Of a stretch of DNA of 64,000 nt, positions 54,641-62,943 are shown piece after piece. Source of the DNA: Piscinibacter sp. HJYY11. GTDB lineage: Bacteria; Pseudomonadota; Gammaproteobacteria; Burkholderiales; Burkholderiaceae_C. The notes under the pieces are model-generated. The model saw nothing but the letters and a program-made list of their open reading frames with translations. It was not told where the DNA came from and did no database searches. Within the stretch, counting starts at the first letter, position 1. Each line of letters opens with the position of its first letter. The translations under genes were made by a program, and so were the position numbers. The stretch lies in the NCBI RefSeq assembly GCF_016735515.1, contig NZ_JAERQZ010000001.1, forward strand, positions 1,054,001 through 1,118,000. Direction: 5' to 3'.

Positions 54641-56190
54641 GCGGCGACCTCTTCTGCTTGGTGGATGGCGCTGCCGGACTTGACGATGGCGCGCATGATT
54701 TTTTCCTGGGAGGCTTCAGCCGCGGGGAATTCGGCCACGAAGCGCCCTTCGTTCATCACGTAGATGCGGTCGCACATGCCGAGCAGCTCGGGCATCTCCG
54801 ACGAGATCATGAGGATGCACTTGCCTTCTTCGGCCAGGCGCGCCATCAGGCTGTAGATCTCGAACTTGGCACCGACGTCGATGCCGCGCGTGGGCTCGTC
54901 GAGGATCAGGAGCTCGGGCTCAGCGAAGAGCCACTTGCTCAGCACGACCTTCTGCTGGTTGCCACCCGAGAGGTCGACCACCGCCTGGTGCACGCCGGAC
55001 GAGCGGATGTTGAGCTTGCGGCGGTAGTCGACGGCGACCGAGTGCTCCTTGCCGCCATCGATGACACCACCGCGCGAGACGGCGCGCAGGTTGGCGAGCG
55101 TGATGTTGCGGCGGATGTCGTCGTGCAGCACCAGGCCCAGCCCCTTGCGGTCTTCGGTGACGTAGGCGATGCCTTGCGCGATGGCCCGGTCGATGGTGCT
55201 GGTGTCGATGGGGCGGCCGTTCTTCAGCACCTCGCCCGTGATGCGCTGGCCGTAGGCGCGGCCGAAGAGGCTCATGGCCAGCTCGGTGCGGCCGGCGCCC
55301 ATCAGGCCCGCGATGCCGACGATCTCGCCGCGGCGCACCGCGAGGTTCACGCCCTTCACCACCTCGCGCGTGGCGTGCAGCGGGTGGTGCACGCGCCAGT
55401 CGCGCAGCTCGAACACCACCTCGCCCGGGTTGGGCGAGCGCTTGGGGTAACGGTCGGCCATCTCGCGGCCGACCATCAGCCGGATGATGTGGTCTTCGCT
55501 CGCGGGCTGCTCGCGGCAGTCGAGCGTCTCGACGGTGCTCCCGTCGCGCAGCACGGTGATGGAGTCGGCCACCTTGGCGATCTCGTTGAGCTTGTGGGAA
55601 ATGAGGATCGACGAGATGCCTTGCTGCTTCAGCTGCAGCAGCAGCTCGAGCAGCGCCTCGCTGTCGCTCTCGTTGAGGCTGGCGGTGGGCTCGTCGAGGA
55701 TGAGCAGCTTCACCTCTTTCGCGAGCGCCTTGGCGATCTCGATCAGCTGCTGCTTGCCCACGCCCAGGTGCGTGACCAGCGTGGACGGTGATTCGTTCAG
55801 CCCCACCTTCGCGAGCAACTCACGCGTGCGGCGATGCGCCTCGCCCCAGTCGATCACGCCATGGCGTGCGGGCTCGTTGCCGAGGAAGAGGTTCTCGGCA
55901 ATCGACAGGAGCGGCACCAACGCCAGCTCCTGGTGGATGATGATGATGCCGAGCTTCTCGCTGTCGGCGATGCTCTTGAAGCGGCGCAGTTCGCCCTGGT
56001 AGTGGATCTCGCCTGTGTAGGTGTCGCAGGCGTAAACCCCGCTCAGCACCTTCATCAAGGTCGACTTGCCGGCGCCGTTTTCGCCGACGACGGCGTGGAT
56101 CTCCCCCTGGCGCACGGCGAGGTTGACGTTGCTGAGCGCGTTGACGCCCGGGAACGTCTTGGTGATGCCGCGCATCTCGAGGATGTTCAT
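54637..56190 (-). CDS. gguA: Multiple-monosaccharide ABC transporter ATP-binding protein (GguA/MmsA)
   Basis: A 517-residue double ABC ATPase. First domain: GENGAGKSTLMKVLSGVY and LLILDEPTASLNESDSEAL; second: GIAGLMGAGRTELAMSLFG, LSGGNQQKVVLSKWLF and LILDEPTRGIDVGAKFEIY. The YACDTYTGEIHYQGE segment is characteristic of GguA/MmsA and XylG. A hairpin terminator precedes it (56205-56247), so it is probably expressed by read-through from chvE at a lower level. Confidence 0.95.
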   Translation of the reverse strand: MNILEMRGITKTFPGVNALSNVNLAVRQGEIHAVVGENGAGKSTLMKVLSGVYACDTYTGEIHYQGELRRFKSIADSEKLGIIIIHQELALVPLLSIAENLFLGNEPARHGVIDWGEAHRRTRELLAKVGLNESPSTLVTHLGVGKQQLIEIAKALAKEVKLLILDEPTASLNESDSEALLELLLQLKQQGISSILISHKLNEIAKVADSITVLRDGSTVETLDCREQPASEDHIIRLMVGREMADRYPKRSPNPGEVVFELRDWRVHHPLHATREVVKGVNLAVRRGEIVGIAGLMGAGRTELAMSLFGRAYGQRITGEVLKNGRPIDTSTIDRAIAQGIAYVTEDRKGLGLVLHDDIRRNITLANLRAVSRGGVIDGGKEHSVAVDYRRKLNIRSSGVHQAVVDLSGGNQQKVVLSKWLFAEPELLILDEPTRGIDVGAKFEIYSLMARLAEEGKCILMISSEMPELLGMCDRIYVMNEGRFVAEFPAAEASQEKIMRAIVKSGSAIHQAEEVAA

Positions 56191-56204
56191 GGCTTTGGGG
56201 ATTC

Positions 56205-56247
56205 AAAAAAGAGCCTGCGCAGACGAATCGGGGTCAGACGCAGGCTC
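56205..56247 (-). terminator. Intrinsic terminator between chvE and gguA
   Basis: On the minus strand GAGCCTGCG and CGCAGGCTC form a nine-pair stem around a 19-base loop and are followed directly by six T. It lies 20 bases after the chvE stop and 15 before gguA. This is the usual device that makes more binding protein than ATPase. Confidence 0.85.
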
Positions 56248-56267
56248 AAGCCGCTTGAACGCCTGGG

Positions 56268-57335
56268 TTACTTGACTTGCGATTCGGTGTAGTAGCCGCT
56301 GCCCACCAGCACCGGCTTCCAGTTGGACGCGTCCACGCTCACCGGCTTCAGCAGGAACGAGGGCACGACCTTCACGCCGTTGTTGTAGGTCTTGGTGTCG
56401 TTGATCTGCGGCTGCTTGCCGGCCAGCACGGCATCGACCAGGTCGACCGTGACCTTGGCGAGCTCACGCGTGTCCTTGAACACGGTGGAGTACTGCTCGC
56501 CTGCCAGCATCGACTTGACCGAGGGCAGCTCGGCGTCCTGCCCGCTCACCACCGGGAACGGCTGCTTCGGCGTGCCGTAGCCCACGCCCTTCAGCGACGA
56601 GAGGATGCCGATCGACAGGCCGTCGTACGGGCTCAGCACCGCATCGACACGCGCGTTGGTGTAGTAGGCCGAGAGCAGGTTGTCCATGCGGGCCTGCGCC
56701 ACGGCGCCGTCCCAGCGCAGCGTGCCGACCTTGTCCATGCCCATCTGCTTGCTGCGTACCACGAGCTTGCCGCTCTTGATGTAGGGGTCGAGCACCGACA
56801 TCGCGCCGTTGTAGAAGAAGAAGGCGTTGTTGTCGTCGGGCGATCCGCCGAAGAGCTCGATGTTGAACGGGCCCTTGCCCTGCTTCAGCCCGAGCTTGTC
56901 GACGATCGAGTTCGCCTGCAGCACGCCGACCTGGAAGTTGTCGAAGGTGGTGTAGTAGTCGACGTTCTTCGAGCCGCGGATGAGGCGGTCGTAGGCGATG
57001 ACCTTGACCTTCTTGTCGGCCGCCTTCTGCAGGGCGTCCGAGAGCGTGGTGCCGTCGATGGCGGCGATCACCAGCACCTTGGCGCCCTTGGTGATCATGT
57101 TCTCGACCTGGGCGAGCTGGTTGGGGATGTCGTCGTCGGCGTACTGCAGGTCGGTCTTGTAGCCCTTGGCCTGGAAGTACTTGACCATGCTCTGGCCATC
57201 GCTGATCCAGCGCGACGACGACTTGGTGGGCATCGAGATGCCGATGAGGCCCTTGTCCTGGGCCTGGACCTGGGGCAGCCAGGCGACGAGGCCGGTGGCG
57301 AGCGCCGCGACGATGAGGCGACGAATCTTCTGCAT
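56268..57335 (-). CDS. chvE: Multiple sugar-binding periplasmic protein (ChvE)
   Basis: A 355-residue periplasmic binding protein. Signal peptide to about residue 25 (VQAQ), then [22 protein letters not shown] and [23 protein letters not shown], the ChvE hallmarks, and [19 protein letters not shown]. In Agrobacterium ChvE binds arabinose, galactose, glucose and other aldoses and works with GguAB. Its start is 84 bases after the ytfQ stop. Confidence 0.95.
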   Translation of the reverse strand: MQKIRRLIVAALATGLVAWLPQVQAQDKGLIGISMPTKSSSRWISDGQSMVKYFQAKGYKTDLQYADDDIPNQLAQVENMITKGAKVLVIAAIDGTTLSDALQKAADKKVKVIAYDRLIRGSKNVDYYTTFDNFQVGVLQANSIVDKLGLKQGKGPFNIELFGGSPDDNNAFFFYNGAMSVLDPYIKSGKLVVRSKQMGMDKVGTLRWDGAVAQARMDNLLSAYYTNARVDAVLSPYDGLSIGILSSLKGVGYGTPKQPFPVVSGQDAELPSVKSMLAGEQYSTVFKDTRELAKVTVDLVDAVLAGKQPQINDTKTYNNGVKVVPSFLLKPVSVDASNWKPVLVGSGYYTESQVK

Positions 57336-57419
57336 GCGTGTCTCCTAAGGGATGAGGCAAGCCAGACCGGGGCCGCTGCATGGGCGGCCCCGTGACACTG
57401 GCTCGTGGTCAGCGAGTGA

Positions 57420-58382
57420 TCAGTACTTGCGCTTGGGGAATTCCTTGGCGGCCACTTCCATCGGGAAGACGCCTTCCTCGGTGACGATTCGCTTCGGGAT
57501 CGGCTTGCCGGCGACCAGGTCCTTCACCGCGGCCATCAGCTGAGGGCCGAGCAGCGGGCTGCACTCGACCGAGACGTTCAGCTTGCCGGCGATCATGGCT
57601 TCGAAGGCGCCCTTCACCGCGTCGATCGAGATGATGAGGATGTCCTTCGCGGGCTTCAGGCCGGCCTCTTCGATCGCCTGGATGGCGCCGATCGCCATGT
57701 CGTCGTTGTGCGCGTAGAGCACGTTGATCTTCTTGCCCTCGGCCTTGAGGAAGGCTTCCATCACTTCCTTGCCCTTGGCACGGGTGAAGTCGCCGGTCTG
57801 CGAGCGGATGATCTTGAACTTCGGGTCGGCCTTGATGATTTCCTCGAAGCCCTTCTTGCGGTCGATGGCCGGAGCGGAGCCCACGGTGCCCTGCAGCTCG
57901 ACGATGTTGACCGGGGTGTTATTGCCCTTGGTCTTGTCGACCAGCCAGCGCGCGGCGCGGCGGCCCTCTTCGACGAAGTCGGAGCCCATGAAGCTGACCC
58001 ACAGGCTGTCGTCCTTCTCGTCGACGGCGCGGTCGGACAGGATGACCGGGATCTTCGCGGCCTTGGCCTCACGCAGCACCGTGCCCCAGCCCGACTCGAC
58101 CACCGGCGAGAAGGCGATCACATCGACCTTCTGCGCAATGAAGCTGCGGATGGCCTTGATCTGGTTCTCCTGCTTCTGCTGCGCGTCGGAGAACTTGAGC
58201 TCGATGCCGGCTTCCTTGGCCGACGACTTGATCGACTCGGTGTTGGCGGTGCGCCATTCGCTTTCAGCGCCGATCTGGCTGAAGCCCAGCACGATCTTCT
58301 TCTGGGCAAAGGCGGTCGGCAGCAGGCCGGCCAGCGGAGCGGCCGTGGCGGCTGCGATCAGGGTGCGTCGTTGCAGTTTCAT
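57420..58382 (-). CDS. ytfQ: Galactofuranose-type ABC transporter substrate-binding protein (YtfQ)
   Basis: A 320-residue periplasmic protein with a twin-arginine start (LQRRTLIAAATAAP, cleavage near TAFAQ). The mature part matches YtfQ: IVLGFSQIGAESEWRTANTESI, KFSDAQQKQENQIKAIRSFIAQ and VELQGTVGSAPAIDRKKGFEE. E. coli YtfQ binds galactofuranose and less well galactose/arabinose. It is separated from its partners ytfR, ytfT and yjfF by chvE-gguA-gguB. ATG at 58382 with GGAGAC upstream. Confidence 0.94.
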   Translation of the reverse strand: MKLQRRTLIAAATAAPLAGLLPTAFAQKKIVLGFSQIGAESEWRTANTESIKSSAKEAGIELKFSDAQQKQENQIKAIRSFIAQKVDVIAFSPVVESGWGTVLREAKAAKIPVILSDRAVDEKDDSLWVSFMGSDFVEEGRRAARWLVDKTKGNNTPVNIVELQGTVGSAPAIDRKKGFEEIIKADPKFKIIRSQTGDFTRAKGKEVMEAFLKAEGKKINVLYAHNDDMAIGAIQAIEEAGLKPAKDILIISIDAVKGAFEAMIAGKLNVSVECSPLLGPQLMAAVKDLVAGKPIPKRIVTEEGVFPMEVAAKEFPKRKY

Positions 58383-58491
58383 GTTGTCTCCTCGTTGGGA
58401 TGTCTTGGTGGAATGTTCGGCGGAACGAAGCGGCGTATGGAAGTGAACGTCTTTCGTGGAAGACCTTCTGTTGTGTGACAGCGAATAAATC

Positions 58492-59931
58492 TCAGGAAAA
58501 CGTGTAGGCCGTCTTGACGGTCGTGTAGAACTCGGCGGCATAGCGGCCCTGTTCACGCGGGCCGTAGCTGGATCCTTTGCGGCCGCCGAAAGGCACGTGG
58601 TAGTCGACGCCTGCGGTGGGCAGGTTGACCATCACCATGCCGACCTGGGCGTGGCGCTTGAAATGCGTGGCGCGCTTGAGCGAGGTGGTGCAGATGCCGG
58701 CGCACAGGCCGAAGGGCGTGTCGTTGGCCAGCGCCAGCGCGTGCTCGTAGTCGTCGGCGCGCAGCACGGCGGCCACCGGGCCGAAGATCTCTTCGCGGGC
58801 GATGCGGTGCTGCGGCTGCGCGAGGAAGAGCGCCGGGCTCATGTAGTGGCCGCGGGTGTCGCGCTCGATCACCTCGCCGCCCCAGAGGTGCTCGGCGCCT
58901 TCGGTGCGGCCGAGCTCCACGTACGACAGGTTCTGCGCGAGTTGATCGCTGCTGACCACCGGGCCGATCTCGGTCTCGCGCTTGAGCGCATGGCCGACAC
59001 GCAGCGCCTTCACGCGGTCGCGCAGGCGGCTCACGAAGGCGTCGTGCACACCGGCTTCGACGATCAGGCGGCTGGAGGCCGTGCAGCGCTGGCCGGTGGA
59101 GAAGTACGAGCCTTGCACGGCGACTTCGACCGCCTGCTCGAGGTCGGCATCGTTGAGCACGACGAGCGGGTTCTTGCCGCCCATCTCGAGCTGCACCTTC
59201 GCGCGGCGGGCGGTGGTGGCCTTCAGCACCTGTTCGCCCACGCCCACCGAGCCGGTGAAGCTCACCGCATCGACGAGCGTGCTGTCGAGCAGCGCCTGGC
59301 CGACCTGGCGGCCGCTGCCCATCACGAGGTTGAACACACCCGCCGGCAGGTTGGCGCGGCTGATGATTTCGGCGAGCGACCAGGCGCAGGCCGTCACGAT
59401 CTCGGCCGGCTTGAAGACGACGCTGTTGCCGTAAGCCAGGGCCGGCGCGATCTTCCACGCGGGGATGGCCAGCGGGAAGTTCCACGGCGCGATGATGCCG
59501 ACCACGCCGACCGGCTCGCGCGTCACCTCGACATCGACACCCGGTCGCACCGAGGCCAGCTTCTCGCCGCCGATGCGCAGGGCCTCGCCGGCGAAGAACT
59601 TGAAGATGTTGCCGGCGCGCACCGTCTCGCCGATCGCCTCGGGCAGCGTCTTGCCCTCTTCACGGGCCAGCAGTTCGCCGAGCTCGTCTTTCCTCGCCAG
59701 GATTTCGCTGCCGATCTGGTCGAGCGCATCGGCACGGCGCTGTGGCGTGCTCTGGCCCCAGGCGCTGCGTGCATCGGCCGCGGCACGGATGGCCGACTGG
59801 GTCTGGCTCGCGTCGGCGCGGCTGTACTCGCCCACCACGTCGGAGAGGTCCGACGGGTTCTCGCTCACGCCGGTGGTGACGCCGTTTTCCCAGCGCCCGT
59901 TGATGTAGTTCTTGAAGGTCTGCTGTGCCAT
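58492..59931 (-). CDS. Aldehyde dehydrogenase, probable 2-oxoglutarate semialdehyde (2,5-dioxovalerate) dehydrogenase
   Basis: A 479-residue NAD(P)+ aldehyde dehydrogenase. Catalytic marks: APWNFPLAIPAWK, the general-base glutamate in VQLEMGGKNP and the nucleophile in FSTGQRCTASSR. The C-terminal GRKGSSYGPREQGRYAAEFYT fits the group that oxidises alpha-ketoglutarate semialdehyde to 2-oxoglutarate at the end of the oxidative pentose and sugar-acid routes. It starts five bases after the gguC stop. The substrate is inferred from its neighbours. Confidence 0.9.
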   Translation of the reverse strand: MAQQTFKNYINGRWENGVTTGVSENPSDLSDVVGEYSRADASQTQSAIRAAADARSAWGQSTPQRRADALDQIGSEILARKDELGELLAREEGKTLPEAIGETVRAGNIFKFFAGEALRIGGEKLASVRPGVDVEVTREPVGVVGIIAPWNFPLAIPAWKIAPALAYGNSVVFKPAEIVTACAWSLAEIISRANLPAGVFNLVMGSGRQVGQALLDSTLVDAVSFTGSVGVGEQVLKATTARRAKVQLEMGGKNPLVVLNDADLEQAVEVAVQGSYFSTGQRCTASSRLIVEAGVHDAFVSRLRDRVKALRVGHALKRETEIGPVVSSDQLAQNLSYVELGRTEGAEHLWGGEVIERDTRGHYMSPALFLAQPQHRIAREEIFGPVAAVLRADDYEHALALANDTPFGLCAGICTTSLKRATHFKRHAQVGMVMVNLPTAGVDYHVPFGGRKGSSYGPREQGRYAAEFYTTVKTAYTFS

Positions 59932-59936
59932 GGCGT

Positions 59937-60932
59937 TCAGAGTGTTTTCACGCCACCGAAGGCGAAGCCGCGCTCGGCCAGCGCCAGCGGGTTGACCAGC
60001 GGCGCGCCGAACTCGGGCAGCTCGATCTCGAAACGGTCGCCCGGCTGCACGCGCACGTTGTCGGCGAAGCTCAGCGTGGCGGTGCCGAAGAAGTGCAGGT
60101 GCAGGTCGCCCGGCCGGCGGTGCTCTGCGTATTTGAAGTGGTGGTACTCCAGGTTGGCGATGCTGTGGCTCATGTTGGCTTCGCCGGTCTGGAAGGGCTT
60201 CTCCCACACCACGTGGCCGTCGCGGCGGATGCGGCTGGTGCCGGCCAGGTGCGAAGGCAGCGCGCCGGTGCGCAGCTCGGGGCCGATGGCGCAGGCGCGC
60301 AGCTTCGAGTGGGCGAGGTAGAGGTAGTTCTGGCGCTCGGTCACGTGGTCGGAAAACTCGTTGCCGATTGCGAACCCCAGGCGGCGCGGCTGACCGCTGC
60401 TGTCAATGAGATAGAGGCCGACCAGTTCAGGCTCTTCGCCGCCGTCGAGCGCGAAGTCGGGCATGGTGAGCGGCGCACCGGGCGCGGCGACGATGTGGCC
60501 GTTGCCCTTGTAGAACCACTCGGGCTGCACGCCGGCGCCTTCGGCCGGCTTGCCGCCGTCGAGGCCCCACTTGAACATGCGCATCGAGTCCGACAGCGTT
60601 TCTTCACCGCCCGCGAGCTTGTGGTGCATCGCGTCGCGCGCGGCGGCACTGCCGAGGTGGGTGAGGCCGGTGCCGCTCACCAGGCAATGTGCCGGGTCGG
60701 GGTGGGTCACCGGCGGCAGCAGGCGACCTTCTTGTTGCAGCAGCGCGTAGGGCAACGCGGCGCCGGGCGCATCGCGGCTCTCGGCAAAGGCTTCCAGCCC
60801 GATGCCACGCGACAGCGCCGCATCGGCCAGCGCATAGCTGCTGCGGAAGCCGCCGACACGGCGCACGCCGTCGGCCGTGACGCGGCCCACGCTGCATGCG
60901 TTGTCGTCGTCGATGAACTGGATGAGTCTCAT
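59937..60932 (-). CDS. gguC: FAH-family sugar-acid dehydratase, AraD1/GguC type
   Basis: A 331-residue fumarylacetoacetate hydrolase-fold protein of the GguC/AraD1 group. Marks: RLIQFIDDDNACSVGRV at the start, GLTHLGSAAARDAMH, WFYKGNGHIVAAPGAPL and AIGNEFSDHVTERQNYLYLAHSK. GguC is encoded next to gguAB in Agrobacterium; AraD1 members dehydrate L-2-keto-3-deoxyarabonate to 2-oxoglutarate semialdehyde. The aldehyde dehydrogenase next door would take that product. First gene of the long minus-strand series, divergent from the LysR gene. Confidence 0.88.
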   Translation of the reverse strand: MRLIQFIDDDNACSVGRVTADGVRRVGGFRSSYALADAALSRGIGLEAFAESRDAPGAALPYALLQQEGRLLPPVTHPDPAHCLVSGTGLTHLGSAAARDAMHHKLAGGEETLSDSMRMFKWGLDGGKPAEGAGVQPEWFYKGNGHIVAAPGAPLTMPDFALDGGEEPELVGLYLIDSSGQPRRLGFAIGNEFSDHVTERQNYLYLAHSKLRACAIGPELRTGALPSHLAGTSRIRRDGHVVWEKPFQTGEANMSHSIANLEYHHFKYAEHRRPGDLHLHFFGTATLSFADNVRVQPGDRFEIELPEFGAPLVNPLALAERGFAFGGVKTL

Positions 60933-60982
60933 GGAGGGCTGGGGGCTTCGAAAGGTGCCGCATGGTACGTAGCCGACAGATA

Positions 60983-61034
60983 ACTTCCTAATAGAAATTT
61001 GCCGGTAACCGATATACGATTTCTTATCAATGAA
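60983..61034. promoter_or_regulatory. AT-rich divergent control region between gguC and the LysR gene
   Basis: The 120-base intergenic region holds an AT-rich core, unusual in this GC-rich window. It contains TTTCTATTA (minus strand, 60989-60997) and TTTCTTATCAATG (plus strand, 61020-61032). Both words recur upstream of the sugar-acid dehydratase at 62858-62872 as TTTCTATTATCAATG. They are candidate operators for the LysR protein. Confidence 0.45.
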
Positions 61035-61052
61035 AACCCCAAGCCTCGTTTC

Positions 61053-62030
61053 ATGACGACGAACTACACGCACTGGTTCATCCGCGCCCGGCTCAAGACA
61101 CGCCAGTTGCTGCTGATGGTGGCCTTGGCCGAGGAAGGCAACATCCACCGCGCGGCCCAGGTGCTCAACATGACGCAACCGGCTGCGTCGAAGCTGCTGA
61201 AGGACCTGGAGGACGTGCTGGAGGTGCCGCTCTTCGAACGCCTGCCGCGGGGCATGCGGCCGACCTGGTACGGGGAAACCATGATTCGCCACGCACGCGT
61301 GGCGCTGGCCAGCCTCAACCAGGCGCACGACGAGCTCACCGCCCTGAAGGCCGGCCGCTTCGGGCAGGTGAGCGTGGGCGCGATCACGTCGCCGGGGCTG
61401 GTGCTGCTGCCTCCGGCCGTGGCGCTGGTAAAGCAGGAGCACCCGAGCCTCAACATCTCGCTGCAGATCGAGACCAGCGACGTGCTGATGGAGCGGCTCT
61501 CGCACGGCAAGCTCGACATGCTCGTCGCCCGGCTTTTCGCCCAGCACGACAAGACCGACCTGCGCTACGAGGTGCTGGCCGAGGAGCCCGTGTCAGCCAT
61601 CACGCGCCCCGGACACCCGCTGATCAACGTGTCGCAGCTCGGCCTGCGCGACGTGGTGAGCGCGGGCTGGATCCTGCCGCCCACGGGCAGCGTGCTGCGC
61701 CACCGCTTCGAGCTCATGTTCCAGGAAGAAAGCCTGGAGCCGCCGGTCAACGTGGTCGAGACCAGCGCCCTGCTCTTCATCACCAAGATGCTGCAGCAGA
61801 GCGACATGATCGCGGTGGTGGCGAGCGACGTGGCGCGGTACTACGCCTCGCACGGCATCGTGTCGATCCTGCCGATCGACCTGCCGTGCCACATGGATGC
61901 CTTCGGGCTCATCACCCGCACCGACAAGCTGCTGTCGCCGGCGGCGAAGGTGATGCTGAAGGCGCTCAAGAGCACGGCGGTGACGGTGTACGGCTCGCGC
62001 TTCGAGCCCTCGGCCGAAGACCTGGATTGA
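61053..62030 (+). CDS. LysR family transcription regulator (GbpR-like)
   Basis: A 325-residue LysR regulator. The winged HTH is at about residues 12-70 (LKTRQLLLMVALAEEGNIHRAAQ, then MTQPAASKLLKDLEDVL and LFERLPRGMRPT); the substrate-binding domain follows. In Agrobacterium the LysR protein GbpR is encoded beside chvE and answers to arabinose, galactose and fucose, and this protein is a plausible counterpart. I chose the ATG at 61053; a TTG at 60999 in frame is unlikely. Convergent with the SDR gene. Confidence 0.9.
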   Translation: MTTNYTHWFIRARLKTRQLLLMVALAEEGNIHRAAQVLNMTQPAASKLLKDLEDVLEVPLFERLPRGMRPTWYGETMIRHARVALASLNQAHDELTALKAGRFGQVSVGAITSPGLVLLPPAVALVKQEHPSLNISLQIETSDVLMERLSHGKLDMLVARLFAQHDKTDLRYEVLAEEPVSAITRPGHPLINVSQLGLRDVVSAGWILPPTGSVLRHRFELMFQEESLEPPVNVVETSALLFITKMLQQSDMIAVVASDVARYYASHGIVSILPIDLPCHMDAFGLITRTDKLLSPAAKVMLKALKSTAVTVYGSRFEPSAEDLD

Positions 62031-62036
62031 CGAGGC

Positions 62037-62804
62037 TCAGGTCCAGCCAGCGTCGACGGTGAACTCTTGCGCCGTGCACATGGCGGCATCGTCCGAGGCG
62101 AGGAACAGCACCATGCTCGCGATGTGCTCCGGCATCAGCTTGTCGGGCAGGCACTGGTTGCGGGCGATCTCTTTTTCGCCCTCGGCGTCGAGCCACATCT
62201 TCACCTGCCGCTCGGTCATCACCCAGCCCGGCGTGACCGTGTTGACGCGGATGCGGTCCTGGCCCAAGCCCGAGGCGAAACCGCGCGTGAGCCCGTCGAC
62301 GGACGACTTCGACACCGCGTAGCACGGGTAGTCGCTGTTCTTTGTCTGCCAACCGATGGAGCCGATGTTGACGATGGAGCCGAAGCCCAGCCGCTTCATG
62401 CCCGGCACCACCGACTGGATGGCAAACATCGCCGGGCGCTGGTTGATGGCGATGCGGTTGTCGTAGTACTCGGGCGTGATCTCTTCCAGCGTGTGCCGGT
62501 CGTCGCTGGCCACGTTGTTGACCAGCACGGCGAAGTCGCCCAGCGCTTTCGCGGCGTCGGCGATCGCCGATTGCAAGGCCGGGATGTCGCGCACGTCGCA
62601 GCGGCGCCACCAGATCCGGCTGGGACCCAGCTTTTCCGCCAGCGTGCGGCTCGACGCCTCGTCGATGTCGACAAAGGCCACGCGCGCACCCTGCGCGACA
62701 AAGGCGTCGACCAGCGCCGCGCCGATCCCGCTGCCGCCACCGGTGATGAAGACGGTGCGGCCCTGCAGGCTGGGATAGGTGGCGAGTCGAGAGGGGGAAG
62801 GCAT
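62037..62804 (-). CDS. SDR family sugar dehydrogenase (probable aldose 1-dehydrogenase)
   Basis: A 255-residue short-chain dehydrogenase. The cofactor loop is TGGGSGIGAALVDAF, an Asp after strand two (FVDID) suggests NAD+, and the catalytic set is S in NIGSIGW with YAVSK (Y-x3-K). The VNNVASDDRH segment is typical of galactose/arabinose 1-dehydrogenases and L-fucose-type sugar dehydrogenases. The ATG at 62804 has GGAG eight bases ahead. Its position beside an aldonate dehydratase fits oxidation of an aldose to its lactone. A lactonase is not seen in the window. Confidence 0.86.
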   Translation of the reverse strand: MPSPSRLATYPSLQGRTVFITGGGSGIGAALVDAFVAQGARVAFVDIDEASSRTLAEKLGPSRIWWRRCDVRDIPALQSAIADAAKALGDFAVLVNNVASDDRHTLEEITPEYYDNRIAINQRPAMFAIQSVVPGMKRLGFGSIVNIGSIGWQTKNSDYPCYAVSKSSVDGLTRGFASGLGQDRIRVNTVTPGWVMTERQVKMWLDAEGEKEIARNQCLPDKLMPEHIASMVLFLASDDAAMCTAQEFTVDAGWT

Positions 62805-62855
62805 GCGATCTCCTGATGTATTGCAATCTTTATATGTCACGAGTTTTTTTCTTTA

Positions 62856-62872
62856 TTTTTCTATTATCAATG
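62856..62872 (+). promoter_or_regulatory. Candidate LysR operator in the SDR/dehydratase divergent region
   Basis: TTTTTCTATTATCAATG lies in the 139-base AT-rich gap between the SDR gene and the dehydratase. Its TTTCTATTA and TTATCAATG words are shared with the gguC-LysR intergenic region. It is about 70 bases before the dehydratase ATG and 50-70 before the SDR start. Confidence 0.4.
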
Positions 62873-62943
62873 TGCCTTGTTAGCATCCGCCGCGTCAAGC
62901 GCTATCGCGCCCGAGCCCATAAAAGCACCGAGGACGACAACGA

